From Taudactylus pleione (lineage: Eukaryota; Chordata; Amphibia; Anura; Myobatrachidae): 64,000 nt of DNA. Below the pieces are notes generated by a model. The model was not told where the DNA came from and ran no database searches. It saw only the letters and a program-made list of their open reading frames with translations. Below, piece after piece: positions 21,310 through 29,520 of the stretch (the stretch's first letter is position 1; each line of letters begins with the position of its first letter). Location of the stretch: positions 25,849,501 to 25,913,500 of the forward strand of contig JAUIMM010000178.1 of the NCBI GenBank assembly GCA_031769625.1, written 5' to 3'. The position numbers and the translations under genes are program-made.

Positions 21310-21570
21310 CTAAAGGAAAAAGTTTTATGCTCTTTTTCTACTGTATTAACATTTCTTTCTCTCCCAATACCTGCTGCATGGTATTGGGTGTGGATGATGC
21401 GGATTGGGCAGGGCCACTAAAGCACATGGCACAAGGGCAGATTGTGGTTTGCCGAAGCCTCAATCTGCACTTGCGCCATGTGCTTCTTGGCCTGTTCAAT
21501 CCGTCATCTGACACACCGCATATCATGCAGCCGGTATGGGGCGCCAAAAAAATGTATGATAATATTTATG
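21310..21570. repeat. Right unit of the direct duplication; third partial unit follows
   Basis: Copy of 19380-19637. A shorter third piece (about 21570-21640, 'AAAGCAAAAAGTTATGCTCC' and 'GGTATGGGGCGACAAAAAAC') suggests a tandem array of this segment before Tc1 arrived. Confidence 0.8.
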
Positions 21571-21824
21571 TGTGTATTCCTGTAAAGCAAAAAGTTATGC
21601 TCCAGCGGTATGGGGCGACAAAAAACTGGCTAATATGTAGTGTGAATATACAAACCATGTTGGTTTGATTAAACATTGTTTATATTTTACTACGTTGATT
21701 ACAACGTAATTTGTTAATTAACTTAACGTTAATTACAACGTAACGTTTGATTGCAAACAGGTCACAAAAAAAAAGAAGAACAATTTTTTTACACCAATAA
21801 AAAAAGTGTTGTGTTTTTACTCAC

Positions 21825-22268
21825 CTTAAAAAACTGGTACTTCAGGACTTTTACAATGGCATCACAGGTTTCGGGGATGATGCGTCCCAACACCTGGGCG
21901 GAAATGAGGGTCTCAAACTTCAGGTCTTCGAAAGACCGTCCTGTAGCCTGATATCGCAGAGTAGCCATCAACCTGTCCTCAGTCGGAATGGCCAACCTCA
22001 TGCTGGTGTCCTGCCTCTGAATATAGGGAGTCACCAGACGCAGCAACTGCTGGAAGGTGTCATCATCCATACACAGGTAGTTGTGATGATCGTCTGGGTT
22101 GTTCTCCCTAATCTCCGTCAGCAGGAGAATATGGGAGCGACTCTCCCTCCTCGTCAGCCACTCCTTAGTCCAGCACGACCTCATCCTCCTCCTCGTGTCC
22201 ACAGCTTCCTCGCCTTTCAGCTTCAAGTAGCCATACGCTAGCAGAAGCTTATGGCGATAGGAATCCAT
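21825..22268 (-). CDS. Harbinger-1 transposase, first coding exon
   Basis: Uninterrupted frame of 148 codons from an ATG (MDSYRHKLLLAYGYLKLK) to a splice donor read AAG|GTGAGT at 21824. The segment CWTKEWLTRRESRSHILLLT followed by MDDDTFQQLLRLVTPYIQRQ and ETCDAIVKVLKYQ is the N-terminal part of HARBI1-like nucleases. An in-frame ATG 20 codons upstream exists, but homology starts at MDSY. The rest of the enzyme is lost apart from a C-terminal scrap, so the exon is a relic although its own frame is intact. Confidence 0.85.
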
Positions 22269-23113
22269 CAGAAGATGATATAAAATCAGAAGAAATACAA
22301 CACTATGCACAAGGCAAGCCTTTAACAAAACACACTAGCACTGTACAGCGTTCAGCAGGTATACAACCAAGCTTCACTAGTCATAGAGCAGAGTATATAA
22401 CATACCTAAAATTGTGACTGCCTTCCATAGATAAGCCCTCCCCTATTCACATTCCAGCAGATTCATCGTAATGGTTATGTGCACAACCGATCGCTCGTTT
22501 ACGATTTGTAATCGTAAAACGAAGCATCGGATCATATGAAAAATCGTACACCTTTTGAACACATCGTATCTAAAATTTCAAGGGTAATTTTATAAGACAT
22601 GTTGTACGTCTCTTTATCGCACAGTGTATGGGCAGCATAAGTCACCTGTGGTCAAGCATGGATGTCCTTAAAACCTTGACTGTTAAGGTGCCTACACACT
22701 TGGAGATGTGCTCACTATCCGACATCGTGTACGATTTCCCTTGAACTCCCCCGGCAGTCCTGCACACGATTTGGTATAAAAAGACGCCAATATGATACAC
22801 GACCATCGTGTCTGATGTCCAATTCATGAGATTGTGCACGATAAATCGTGAGCTTACCAAACACCACACAAGGATCTTCACGATTGGATGTCAATTTAAA
22901 TAATGGGCGGGGCTAGCTAGGGGGTATAAAAAGCAGTGCCATTTTAACTCTGTGCACATTCTGCTCTGCTACTAGTGAGGTTAGTTCTATACCTGCTGAA
23001 TCCTGTACATTGCTACTGTGCTCTGCATTGTATTTGGCTTGCCTTTTACAAAGTCTGTTCTACCTGCAAGTGTGTGCTACCTGCATTCCATCCTGTTCCT
23101 GAATTCTGTTCTG

Positions 23114-23535
23114 ATGGATCCCTATGGGTATAATGTTGGTCGCCTATACTGGGGTCAAGGTGATGAAGGAGAGGGCCCAGCGAAGGAGGAGAGCATGCTG
23201 GACCAAGGAGTGGCTCCTGCAAAGAGATACTCGCTCTCACATGTCCCTGCTGAAGGAGATCAAGAACAACCCGGACGACTACCGTAACTACCTGCGTATG
23301 GATGACGCCACCTTCCAGGAGTTGTTGAGTATGGTGACCCCCCACATTCGGAGGCAGGACACAAGGCTGCGGAGGACAATCCCTGCTGAAGAGAGGCTGG
23401 TGGCTACCCTGAGGTACCTGGCTACAGGAAGGTCACTGGAAGACCTGAGGGACCCTCATCTCCCCTCAGTCCTTGGGCGTCATCATCCTGGAGACCTGCA
23501 AGGCTATTGTTAAGGTGCTGCAGTACCAGTATAGC
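23114..23535 (+). pseudogene. Harbinger-2 transposase exon 1 (frameshifted)
   Basis: It starts MDPYGYN, then the frame shifts near 23160 to give ACWTKEWLLQRDTRSHMSLL, MDDATFQELLSMVTPHIRRQ and LVATLRYLATGRSLEDLR. It shifts again near 23452 before SPQSLGVIILETCKAIVKVL. It is homologous to the intact exon at 21825-22268. Two frameshifts make it non-functional. Confidence 0.88.
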
Positions 23536-23755
23536 ACTACAAAAAAAAAAAAAAGACACTAGACATTTGTTTTTTGTGAAAGAAAAACTTTTTATCTTTT
23601 TTTTTTTTTCACTCTTTAAATAACAATATTGTCAGCCAATAAGGCTGCATTAACAACACTGTGCCAACAACACTGCACAGTAATAAATAAAACATTTTGG
23701 TGTTTTTTTTATATATAAATTTTAAACTATGCATATAAAGTGTAGAAAACAGCAT

Positions 23756-23977
23756 TATCACCAAATTTTATCAGTCCCAATAGCTAGGCTGCTGTATGGT
23801 ATACAGTGGGACAGATGCCAGATTGAACAGGCCAATACACACATGGCACAAGTACAGATTGTGGCCCCAGCTTCCATTAATCTGTACTTGCGCCATGTGT
23901 CTAGTGACCTTGTCCAATCAGCGTCATCACCACCGTATACCATACAGTAGCTATTGGGAGTGATAAAATTTGGTGAT
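23756..23977. repeat. Inverted repeat in the Harbinger-2 intron
   Basis: TATCACCAAATTTTATCA at the left is matched by TGATAAAATTTGGTGATA at the right, with 'GTATGGTATACAG' arms and 'CACATGGCACAAGTACAGAT' mirrored by 'CTGTACTTGCGCCATGTG'. The whole unit could form a long imperfect hairpin. It matches the duplicated segment in Harbinger-1. Confidence 0.8.
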
Positions 23978-24531
23978 AGTACAGGCAACAAAAGTAAAAC
24001 AAATTTGCCAAATGTGGATGGGGTACTGGGTAGGGGAGTAGCCTCCAACTGGGCTGGGGGGGAGCCTCACAGAGGCGGTTGGGGCAGGTGAGCACATAAG
24101 ACGTCTGCTAGATATATGCAGATTTGAATTATGAGCCCTAATCAGCAGCTCACAGACCAGCTTCTGGAACTCCGTCTGTGCTTGGCCTATCATTTTGCGT
24201 ATTGCGCTATTTATATGTGCCGTAAAGTCATCAATGTGGTCAGGTTTGCTGTGGAGGATTCATTCTGCCTGCTGCAGGAATATGAAGTTACTGATGCTGC
24301 TGCTTTCTCCCCTGGCGTTCTTTTTTTCCTTTGGGGAGGTGCGGAAGATGCTGGGGGGGTTCAATGGTCGGTGGGCATGGGGATGATGTATCCACCTCGC
24401 TGTCCCCGATCAGACTGATGCCCGGAGTTATAGACAAATCAGGGTTTTGGGTGGGGAGTCTGTATAGGAAAAAAAATTGAGAAAAAATATTATGGTCATG
24501 TTTTAACCCTTTTTTTTAACTATTTTTCTAG

Positions 24532-25200
24532 TTTCCAAACACTGTGGATGAGTGGAAGACCATCGCTGAAGAATTTGAACAACGTTGGAATTTACCTAAC
24601 TGCGGAGGAGCCATCGATGGAAAACATATACGCTTCAACCCACCTGCCAACACCGGATCATATTACTACAACTATAAATGCTTCTTCAGCATTGTTCTCA
24701 TGGCAGTGGTGAATGCCAACTATGAATTTTTGTTTGTGGATGTCGGCAAGAATGGCCGTGCTTCGGATGGTGGGTCCTTCAAACAGATGACATTCTACCA
24801 GAGACTCACCAACAAAACCCTTAACTTGTTGTCACTGGACGAGACAAAGCACGGCCTAAATTACGTTTTCGTTGCAGATGAGGCTTTTGCTTTACATGAA
24901 CATGTGATGAAGCCATTTGCACAGAGGGGCCTGACCAGAGGATCTACAACTATCGTCTATCCTGGGCACGGCGCATTGTTGAAAATGCATTTGGAATACT
25001 GAGTAACCGGTTCCGCATTTTCCACGCCACCATAAACCTACGTGTGGACAAGATAGACTGGGTCGTGATGGCGTGCTGCATAACTTTTTGCAAAGAAAAA
25101 CTACACAACGGGGACCAGTCACAGCTAGGCCAGAAGATGCAGGACATTTCGAGGAGATTGCCCAGTTTACATCAGTGTCTGCACCACCAATTCAAACACA
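24532..25200 (+). pseudogene. Harbinger-2 transposase exon 2 (DDE domain, frameshifted)
   Basis: It begins after a clear acceptor (TATTTTTCTAG, AG at 24530-24531). The frame encodes the DDE_Tnp_4 type nuclease: GAIDGKHIRF (first D), VDVGKNGRASDGGSF (second D), then VADEAFALHEHVMKPFAQRG. A frameshift near 24935 breaks it. In the next frame RIVENAFGILSNRFRIF holds the expected acidic third residue, followed by NLRVDKIDWVVMACC. The expected LHNFLR ending is degraded. The CTGATTCAGAGC MITE cuts off the tail at about 25203. Its product would cut and rejoin Harbinger ends. Confidence 0.9.
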
Positions 25201-25202
25201 TT

Positions 25203-25612
25203 GGGCCTGATTCAGAGTCGGACGCTCTGACCAGAGCGCTCGCTCTGAATCAGGGCCCTCCTCCATTAAAATGGAGCGTCCTCCTGGACAGCATATACGA
25301 GCGTCCAAAAAGATGGTCGCGATGGTCTTTACCATCGCGACCATCGGACTTGCGACGGAGAGCCAAAATCACTCCCACTGACATCACTAGTGATGTCAGT
25401 GGGGTCGGCTTCAGGCACGCCCCCGGCACGCCCACCAAAAGGGGCGTGCTGTCAGTCACCATCGACAGCACGCCCCCTTTGGTGAGAGACCCGGAGCGAC
25501 AGCTTGGCTGGCGCAGTCCGGGTCTCGCGCATGCGCACGACGGAGCTCCCTCCGTCGTGCGCATGCGCAGTGGGGAACATCAAGTGTGGTGCCACTGCAG
25601 GAGGACGGTCTG
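25203..25612. repeat. CTGATTCAGAGC MITE, copy in Harbinger-2
   Basis: It begins GGGCCTGATTCAGAGTCGGA and has internal pairs such as GAGCGCTCGCTCTGAATCAG and 'CACTGACATCACTAGTGATG'. It shares most of its sequence with 58452-58965. The right end lacks the usual CTGAATC terminus, so it is truncated. Confidence 0.8.
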
Positions 25613-25745
25613 AGATAAATGACTAAAGTGGACATTTCGGAATTTTCTAAAATGTTTTGTTTTAAAAAAAGGTTTTGGTGTATGAACTGTGTTTCTACTT
25701 ACCAAAACATCCTCAGACAGTCCACTCACTTCTGCCGCCTCCTCT

Positions 25746-26103
25746 TCACCCTCTCGCTCGGCCACCAACACCAGTGACTAACGTTGTGGCTCCTGCTCGC
25801 TGGTGAAGGACATCAGGTGGTAGTATCAGCGTGGGCTGATGGATATCATCGGTGGCCACTCCAGAACGCTTGGATTCCTCCACTTTCTTCCTTTCCTTCA
25901 CGTACACTGTGCGCAAATTCTGGATTTTGGCGTGGACTGTTTTTATGGTAGCCTCAGAGTAAAACTTCTTGCTGTACTTGAGCAATTCCTCCAACGCTGC
26001 CATTTTTGGACTTATTGGAGTAGTCTATACAGCTTATCCGCCATAGACATTCTTTGGACTCCAGGAATCCACTGACGAATTCTCTCTCCTTATCCATAGA
26101 CAT
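25746..26103 (-). pseudogene. Harbinger-2 MADF/Myb-like partner gene (frameshifted)
   Basis: Read on the minus strand it starts MSMDKEREFVSGFLESKECL, WRISCIDYSNKSK, shifts frame near 26004, then runs MAALEELLKYSKKFYSEATI, HAKIQNLRTVYVKERKKVEE, SKRSGVATDD. The order (start with a CLW motif, DYSNK, then KIQNLRTVY) is that of a MADF domain, a DNA-binding module. In Harbinger elements this second protein helps the transposase reach the nucleus and bind the ends. It faces the transposase gene. One frameshift is visible. Confidence 0.82.
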
Positions 26104-26313
26104 TCCTAGGAAGAAGAAAAATGTGGACATACAATTTTAGCAATAATTCTAAATAGTTTTGTGATTTTTAATGATGATATGTTTGGTTGTATTGTAATGT
26201 ACATATTTCAATTTTTAGGCACATTTCAGTGTGTTGGTTCATGTTATGTGTTGTAATATGTTTGTTATGGTGTTTTAATATTTTTTTACAGGGTTTTAAT
26301 GTTTGTTATTGTT

Positions 26314-26730
26314 AGCGTTCCCGCTAGGCTGTTTTAGCAGGGTGCGGCACCCTGCCCTCCTTCTGGAGGACAAAAAGCACCCTGCCCTCCAGAAGGAGGG
26401 CAAAAAGCACCCTGCCCTCACAGGCTGCGGGTGCAGTCTTCACCCGTGGGACGCAGTGTCCCGCGGGTGGAGAAATGTGCGGTGACCCGGTCACTGCCGG
26501 AGAATAGACGCCGGACGCATGCGCCCGGCATCTATTCTCCCTGTTTGCAGCGCTTGGGGGCTGCCCGGCATGTCCGTAAGTGCCGGGCACGCCCCCAAGT
26601 ATGATGAAAAAGGGGACGCGTCTTATAGACACGCCCCCTTTTATGGCCACACCCCCTTTTCGCCCGCGCACACAAAGTTGCCCTCTCTAGCTCCGGCACC
26701 CTGCCTGCCGCCGGAGCTAGAGTGAACACT
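26314..26730 (+). repeat. AGCGTTCCCGC MITE, copy 1 (417 bp)
   Basis: It begins AGCGTTCCCGCTAGGCTG and ends GCTAGAGTGAACACT, imperfect 15-bp inverted ends. Four more copies in the window: 35686-36104, 41877-42291 (minus), 45543-45890 (minus, truncated) and 51666-51950 (internal deletion). It is GC-rich, with the GCATGCGCCCGGC core typical of all copies. The type of transposase that moved it is not proven; an imperfect 8-bp duplication at copy 2 hints at hAT. Confidence 0.88.
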
Positions 26731-27002
26731 AATTGGGTTATATTTTTTTCAGTGTTTTAATATGTTTGTTATGGAGTTATAAAATTATTTTTTGCAGGGT
26801 TTTAATATGTTTGTTATGGTGTTTTAATATATATGTTTTTACAGGGTTTTAATATGTTTGTTATGGTGTTATATATTTTTTTACAGGGTTTTAATATATT
26901 TGGTATTGTGTTGTAATATGTTTGTTATGGTGTTTTAATATGTTTGTTATGGTGTTTTAATGTTTTTACAGCGTTTTAATATATTTGGTATGGTGTTTTA
27001 AT

Positions 27003-27112
27003 TAGGGATGTGCAGGCTCGGATTAGTTCGGATTTTCCCGGCAAAAATCGGGTCTCAGAAAGAGGCAAAACGTCATCTTTCATGGGACTTAATCTGAGCC
27101 TGCACATCCCTA
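27003..27112. repeat. hAT-like MITE, 110 bp, copy 1
   Basis: Ends are TAGGGATGTGCAGGCTC and GAGCCTGCACATCCCTA. A perfect 8-bp duplication GTTTTAAT flanks it (26995-27002, 27113-27120). An 8-bp target duplication points to hAT transposases. Copy 2 is at 50882-51058 with the same 8-mer. Confidence 0.88.
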
Positions 27113-27205
27113 GTTTTAATGTTTGTTATGGTTTTAATATTTTGTAGGTAGGTAATTAATAGGTGGCCCGTGACATTGGTGGACAGTAGATAGGTGGTAT
27201 ATAAT

Positions 27206-27380
27206 GCATGACCCAGCCACCGCCCGTCTCATATAGGCGGGCCGTGGCTGGGTCATGCTTTATACTTTTAGGGGGACAGAGGATGGGTGACATTGAGTAG
27301 CTGGTGGACAGGGTGTATAATGCATGACCCAGCCACTGCCCACCTCATATAGGTGGTCGGTGGCTGGGTCATGCATTATA
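27206..27380. repeat. Two tandem hairpins
   Basis: Hairpin 1 (27206-27258) has 21-bp arms with one mismatch. Hairpin 2 (27316-27380) has 30-bp arms with two mismatches (arm start TATAATGCATGACCCAGCCA). They share GCATGACCCAGCCAC. They lie in the subterminal part of Harbinger-2. Confidence 0.9.
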
Positions 27381-27993
27381 GGTGGACAGTGGGTGGCTCA
27401 CATTGGCGGACAGTGGTTAGGTGCATCAATGCAGCAGCATTATACTCACCAAAACATACAAGTCCAGACTTCAAGGGTGCAAGCTGCAAATCACGTCCTT
27501 CTTCAAATCACGATGCTGCACAAGATAGCGATTGGGCGTGTACAGGGATCTGTTAGTCATATTACGGGACGTGTGATACATCGTTTGCCAATCTCGTACA
27601 CGATGTTGTGCTAATCGTGAGTACTTTTTACTCACGATCAGCACCACATCGTGTACTAGATTGGCAAATCTGCCCTACAGCACGGCAGATCAGAAGATGC
27701 GATGTACGACCTGCAGGGACACGCATCGTGAGTGGACACTCACGATTTGGGCAAATTTTACATGATTTGTTGTCACGATGCGTCGGAATCGGGCAAATCG
27801 TGTAAAAAATCGACAAGTGTGTAGGCACCTTTAGGTTGCCCTGATGACTGAGTTTAGGAACCTCTGAAATAAACTGTATCCCTTGTATCATACTTACCTA
27901 CTCTCCTGAAATGACTGGTAGCCTCCCGAAAATCGGGTGGCGCTTACGGCACCCCAGAAAACAGGATTTTGGTACTTACCGTTAAATCCATTT

Positions 27994-28127
27994 CTCCGAT
28001 TCCACAGGGGACACTGGAGCTTCATGACAGTGGGGTATAGACGGTGGGTTGAGTTGAGCCTGGCACTTTAAAAATCTACAAGTGTGACTGGCTCCTCCCC
28101 CTCTATGCCCCATCAACCCCAGTTTTA
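27994..28127. repeat. DIRS-B left inverted terminal repeat
   Basis: Inverted match to 33828-33966, including 'GGACACTGGAGCTTCATGAC' and 'GTATAGACGGTGGGTTGAG'. The outer bases 27957-28020 recur inverted at 28330-28390. Confidence 0.92.
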
Positions 28128-28329
28128 AAGAACTGAGCCCGAGAGGAGACGGAGAACAGACTGAAGAACAGAGAAGGAGAACAGGAAAAGAAACATCCAA
28201 CATACTGACACACTGCAAGAACACAGCAGGCTGCAGTGATAAACAGTCACACAATAAAACAGACAAAACTGCAACAGAACTGAAGCAGAACAAACAACTG
28301 AGAACAGGCAAGAAGCACTGGGTGGGCGT

Positions 28330-28433
28330 CCAGTGTCCCCTGTGGAATCGGAGAAATGGATTTAACGGTAAGTACCAAAATCCTGTTTTCTCCTTCATCC
28401 ACTAGGGGACACTGGAGCTTCATGACAGTGGGG
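28330..28433. repeat. DIRS-B internal complementary region
   Basis: Left part equals the reverse complement of 27957-28020; right part (CTCCTTCATCCACTAGGGGA onward) equals the reverse complement of 33900-33967. The junction lies in TTTTCTCC near 28386-28392. GGTAAGTACC at 28367-28376 mirrors the outer copy at 27971-27980. Confidence 0.9.
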
Positions 28434-29520
28434 ACGTCCCAAAGCTACCCTCCTGGGGGGGAGAGTGCTGAACGCCCTGCAAGACACTACGACCAAAATT
28501 TGAAGCAGAAGCCGCAAAAGTGTCAAATCTGTAGAAACGTACAAAAGTATGAACCGAAGACCACGTCGCTGCCCTACAAAGCTGTGAAGCCGAGACACCT
28601 CTACGTGCCGCCCAAGAAGTATCCACAGAGCGCGTAGAATGCGCAGAAATGGATACCGGCGGTGGTCGAGCAGAAGCAACATATGCCTGACGAATAGTCA
28701 GACGAATCCACCTGGCCAAAGTTTGTTTAGACGCCGGCCAGCCACGCCGATTAGCATCATAAAGGACGAATAGAGCCTCTGATTTACGTAGCCCCTCAGT
28801 ACGGGACACATAAATGCGAAGTGCCCGAACCACATCCAAGGAGTGAGAATCCCCAGAAGAGTCCGACAACGCTGGCACTACAATCGGCTGATTCAGATGA
28901 AAACCCGAGACCACCTTGGGCAAAAAGGAAGGCCGGGTACGAAGTTCCGCCCGAGCTTCGTGAAAAATCAAGTAAGGGGAACGGCAGGACAAGGCTCCAA
29001 GTTCCGACACACGTCTGGCCGAAGCCAGGGCCAATAAAAGGATCATCTTCCAAGTCAAATACTTCAATTCCACCTCCTGCAAAGGCTCAAAGGTGGATGA
29101 CTGAAGAAAAGATAAAACAAGATTCAGGTCCCAAGGAGCCGTGGGTGGCACAAAGGGGGGCTGAATTCTAAGAACCCCTTGAAAAAAGGTCTGAACCTCC
29201 GGAATCAGAGCTAGGCGACGCTGGAAAAAAATAGAAAGAGCAGAAATCTGCACTTTAAGCGATCCCAAGCGTAACCCCACATCGAGGCCTTTTTGAAGAA
29301 AAAGAAGAAGACGTGGTAAATGAAAAGAGGAAGTGGAGGATCCACGACCTTCACACCAGGAGATATAAGCCCTCCAAATGCGATGATAATGCGCTGATGT
29401 TACCGGTTTTCTAGCCCTAAGCATGGTAGGAATGACCGACCTAGGAACTCCATGGCTTCTTAGGATGGCGGTCTCAATAGCCACGCCGTTAAACGAAGCC
29501 GCCGTAAATCCGGGTACACA
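28420..29520 (-). CDS. DIRS-B tyrosine recombinase (YR)
   Basis: The last about 355 codons of a 959-codon open frame (ATG at 31299) form the recombinase. YHRIWRAYISW lies near the start, SARRVSELG carries the first catalytic arginine, HSTRS is the H-x-x-R box, and VRFYRFD holds the tyrosine. The stop falls inside the internal complementary region. Upstream of about 29520 the frame overlaps the RT gene and has no recombinase motif, as in DIRS-A. The enzyme would insert the circular element DNA. No damage is visible. How the recombinase is translated is unclear; a frameshift at the RT end (29460) is one option. Confidence 0.9.
   Translation of the reverse strand, partial: CVPGFTAASFNGVAIETAILRSHGVPRSVIPTMLRARKPVTSAHYHRIWRAYISWCEGRGSSTSSFHLPRLLLFLQKGLDVGLRLGSLKVQISALSIFFQRRLALIPEVQTFFQGVLRIQPPFVPPTAPWDLNLVLSFLQSSTFEPLQEVELKYLTWKMILLLALASARRVSELGALSCRSPYLIFHEARAELRTRPSFLPKVVSGFHLNQPIVVPALSDSSGDSHSLDVVRALRIYVSRTEGLRKSEALFVLYDANRRGWPASKQTLARWIRLTIRQAYVASARPPPVSISAHSTRSVDTSWAARRGVSASQLCRAATWSSVHTFVRFYRFDTFAASASNFGRSVLQGVQHSPPQEGSFGTSPLS

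Larger units (their letters stand above)
17548..22640 (-). mobile_element. Harbinger-1: decayed PIF/Harbinger transposon
   Basis: It carries an intact-frame first transposase exon (21825-22268, minus), a transposase C-terminal scrap (18999-19210, minus) and a facing MADF/Myb-like gene remnant (18461-18640, plus). This is the same convergent plan as Harbinger-2. The region encoding the first catalytic residues is missing. A duplication of about 250 bp and Tc1 copy 2 lie inside. Inverted copies of a 'TTCTCAAACTCAGTCCTCAAGG'-type repeat (17488-17547, and 22640-22685 with 27834-27880) flank it. The exact termini are uncertain. Confidence 0.75.
26160..27145. repeat. AT-rich minisatellite with GTTTTAAT core
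   Basis: Units of 'TATGTTTGTTATGGTGTTTT' and 'ACAGGGTTTTAATATGTTTG' repeat irregularly. Two MITEs interrupt it (26314-26730 and 27003-27112). It lies inside Harbinger-2 and encodes nothing. Confidence 0.85.
22686..27830 (+). mobile_element. Harbinger-2: full-length PIF/Harbinger transposon
   Basis: The 5.1-kb element begins AGGTGCCTACACACTTG and ends CAAGTGTGTAGGCACCT. It is flanked by TTA on both sides (22683-22685, 27831-27833), the PIF/Harbinger target. It has a two-exon transposase gene on the plus strand and a facing MADF/Myb-like gene on the minus strand. The ends contain repeated ATCGTG motifs. It has itself been hit by a CTGATTCAGAGC MITE (25203-25612), a 417-bp MITE (26314-26730) and a 110-bp hAT-like MITE. 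Both genes carry frameshifts. It inserted into a copy of a 'CTCAAACTCAGTCCTCAAGG' repeat. Confidence 0.92.

Noticed and set aside
25044..25613. 189-codon frame after the Harbinger transposase
   Set aside because: The first part is the frameshifted transposase tail; the rest reads through a non-coding MITE.
26160..27145. Regularly spaced repeats, considered as a CRISPR-like array
   Set aside because: Unit and spacing vary, units abut with no unique spacers, and this is vertebrate DNA; it is a minisatellite.
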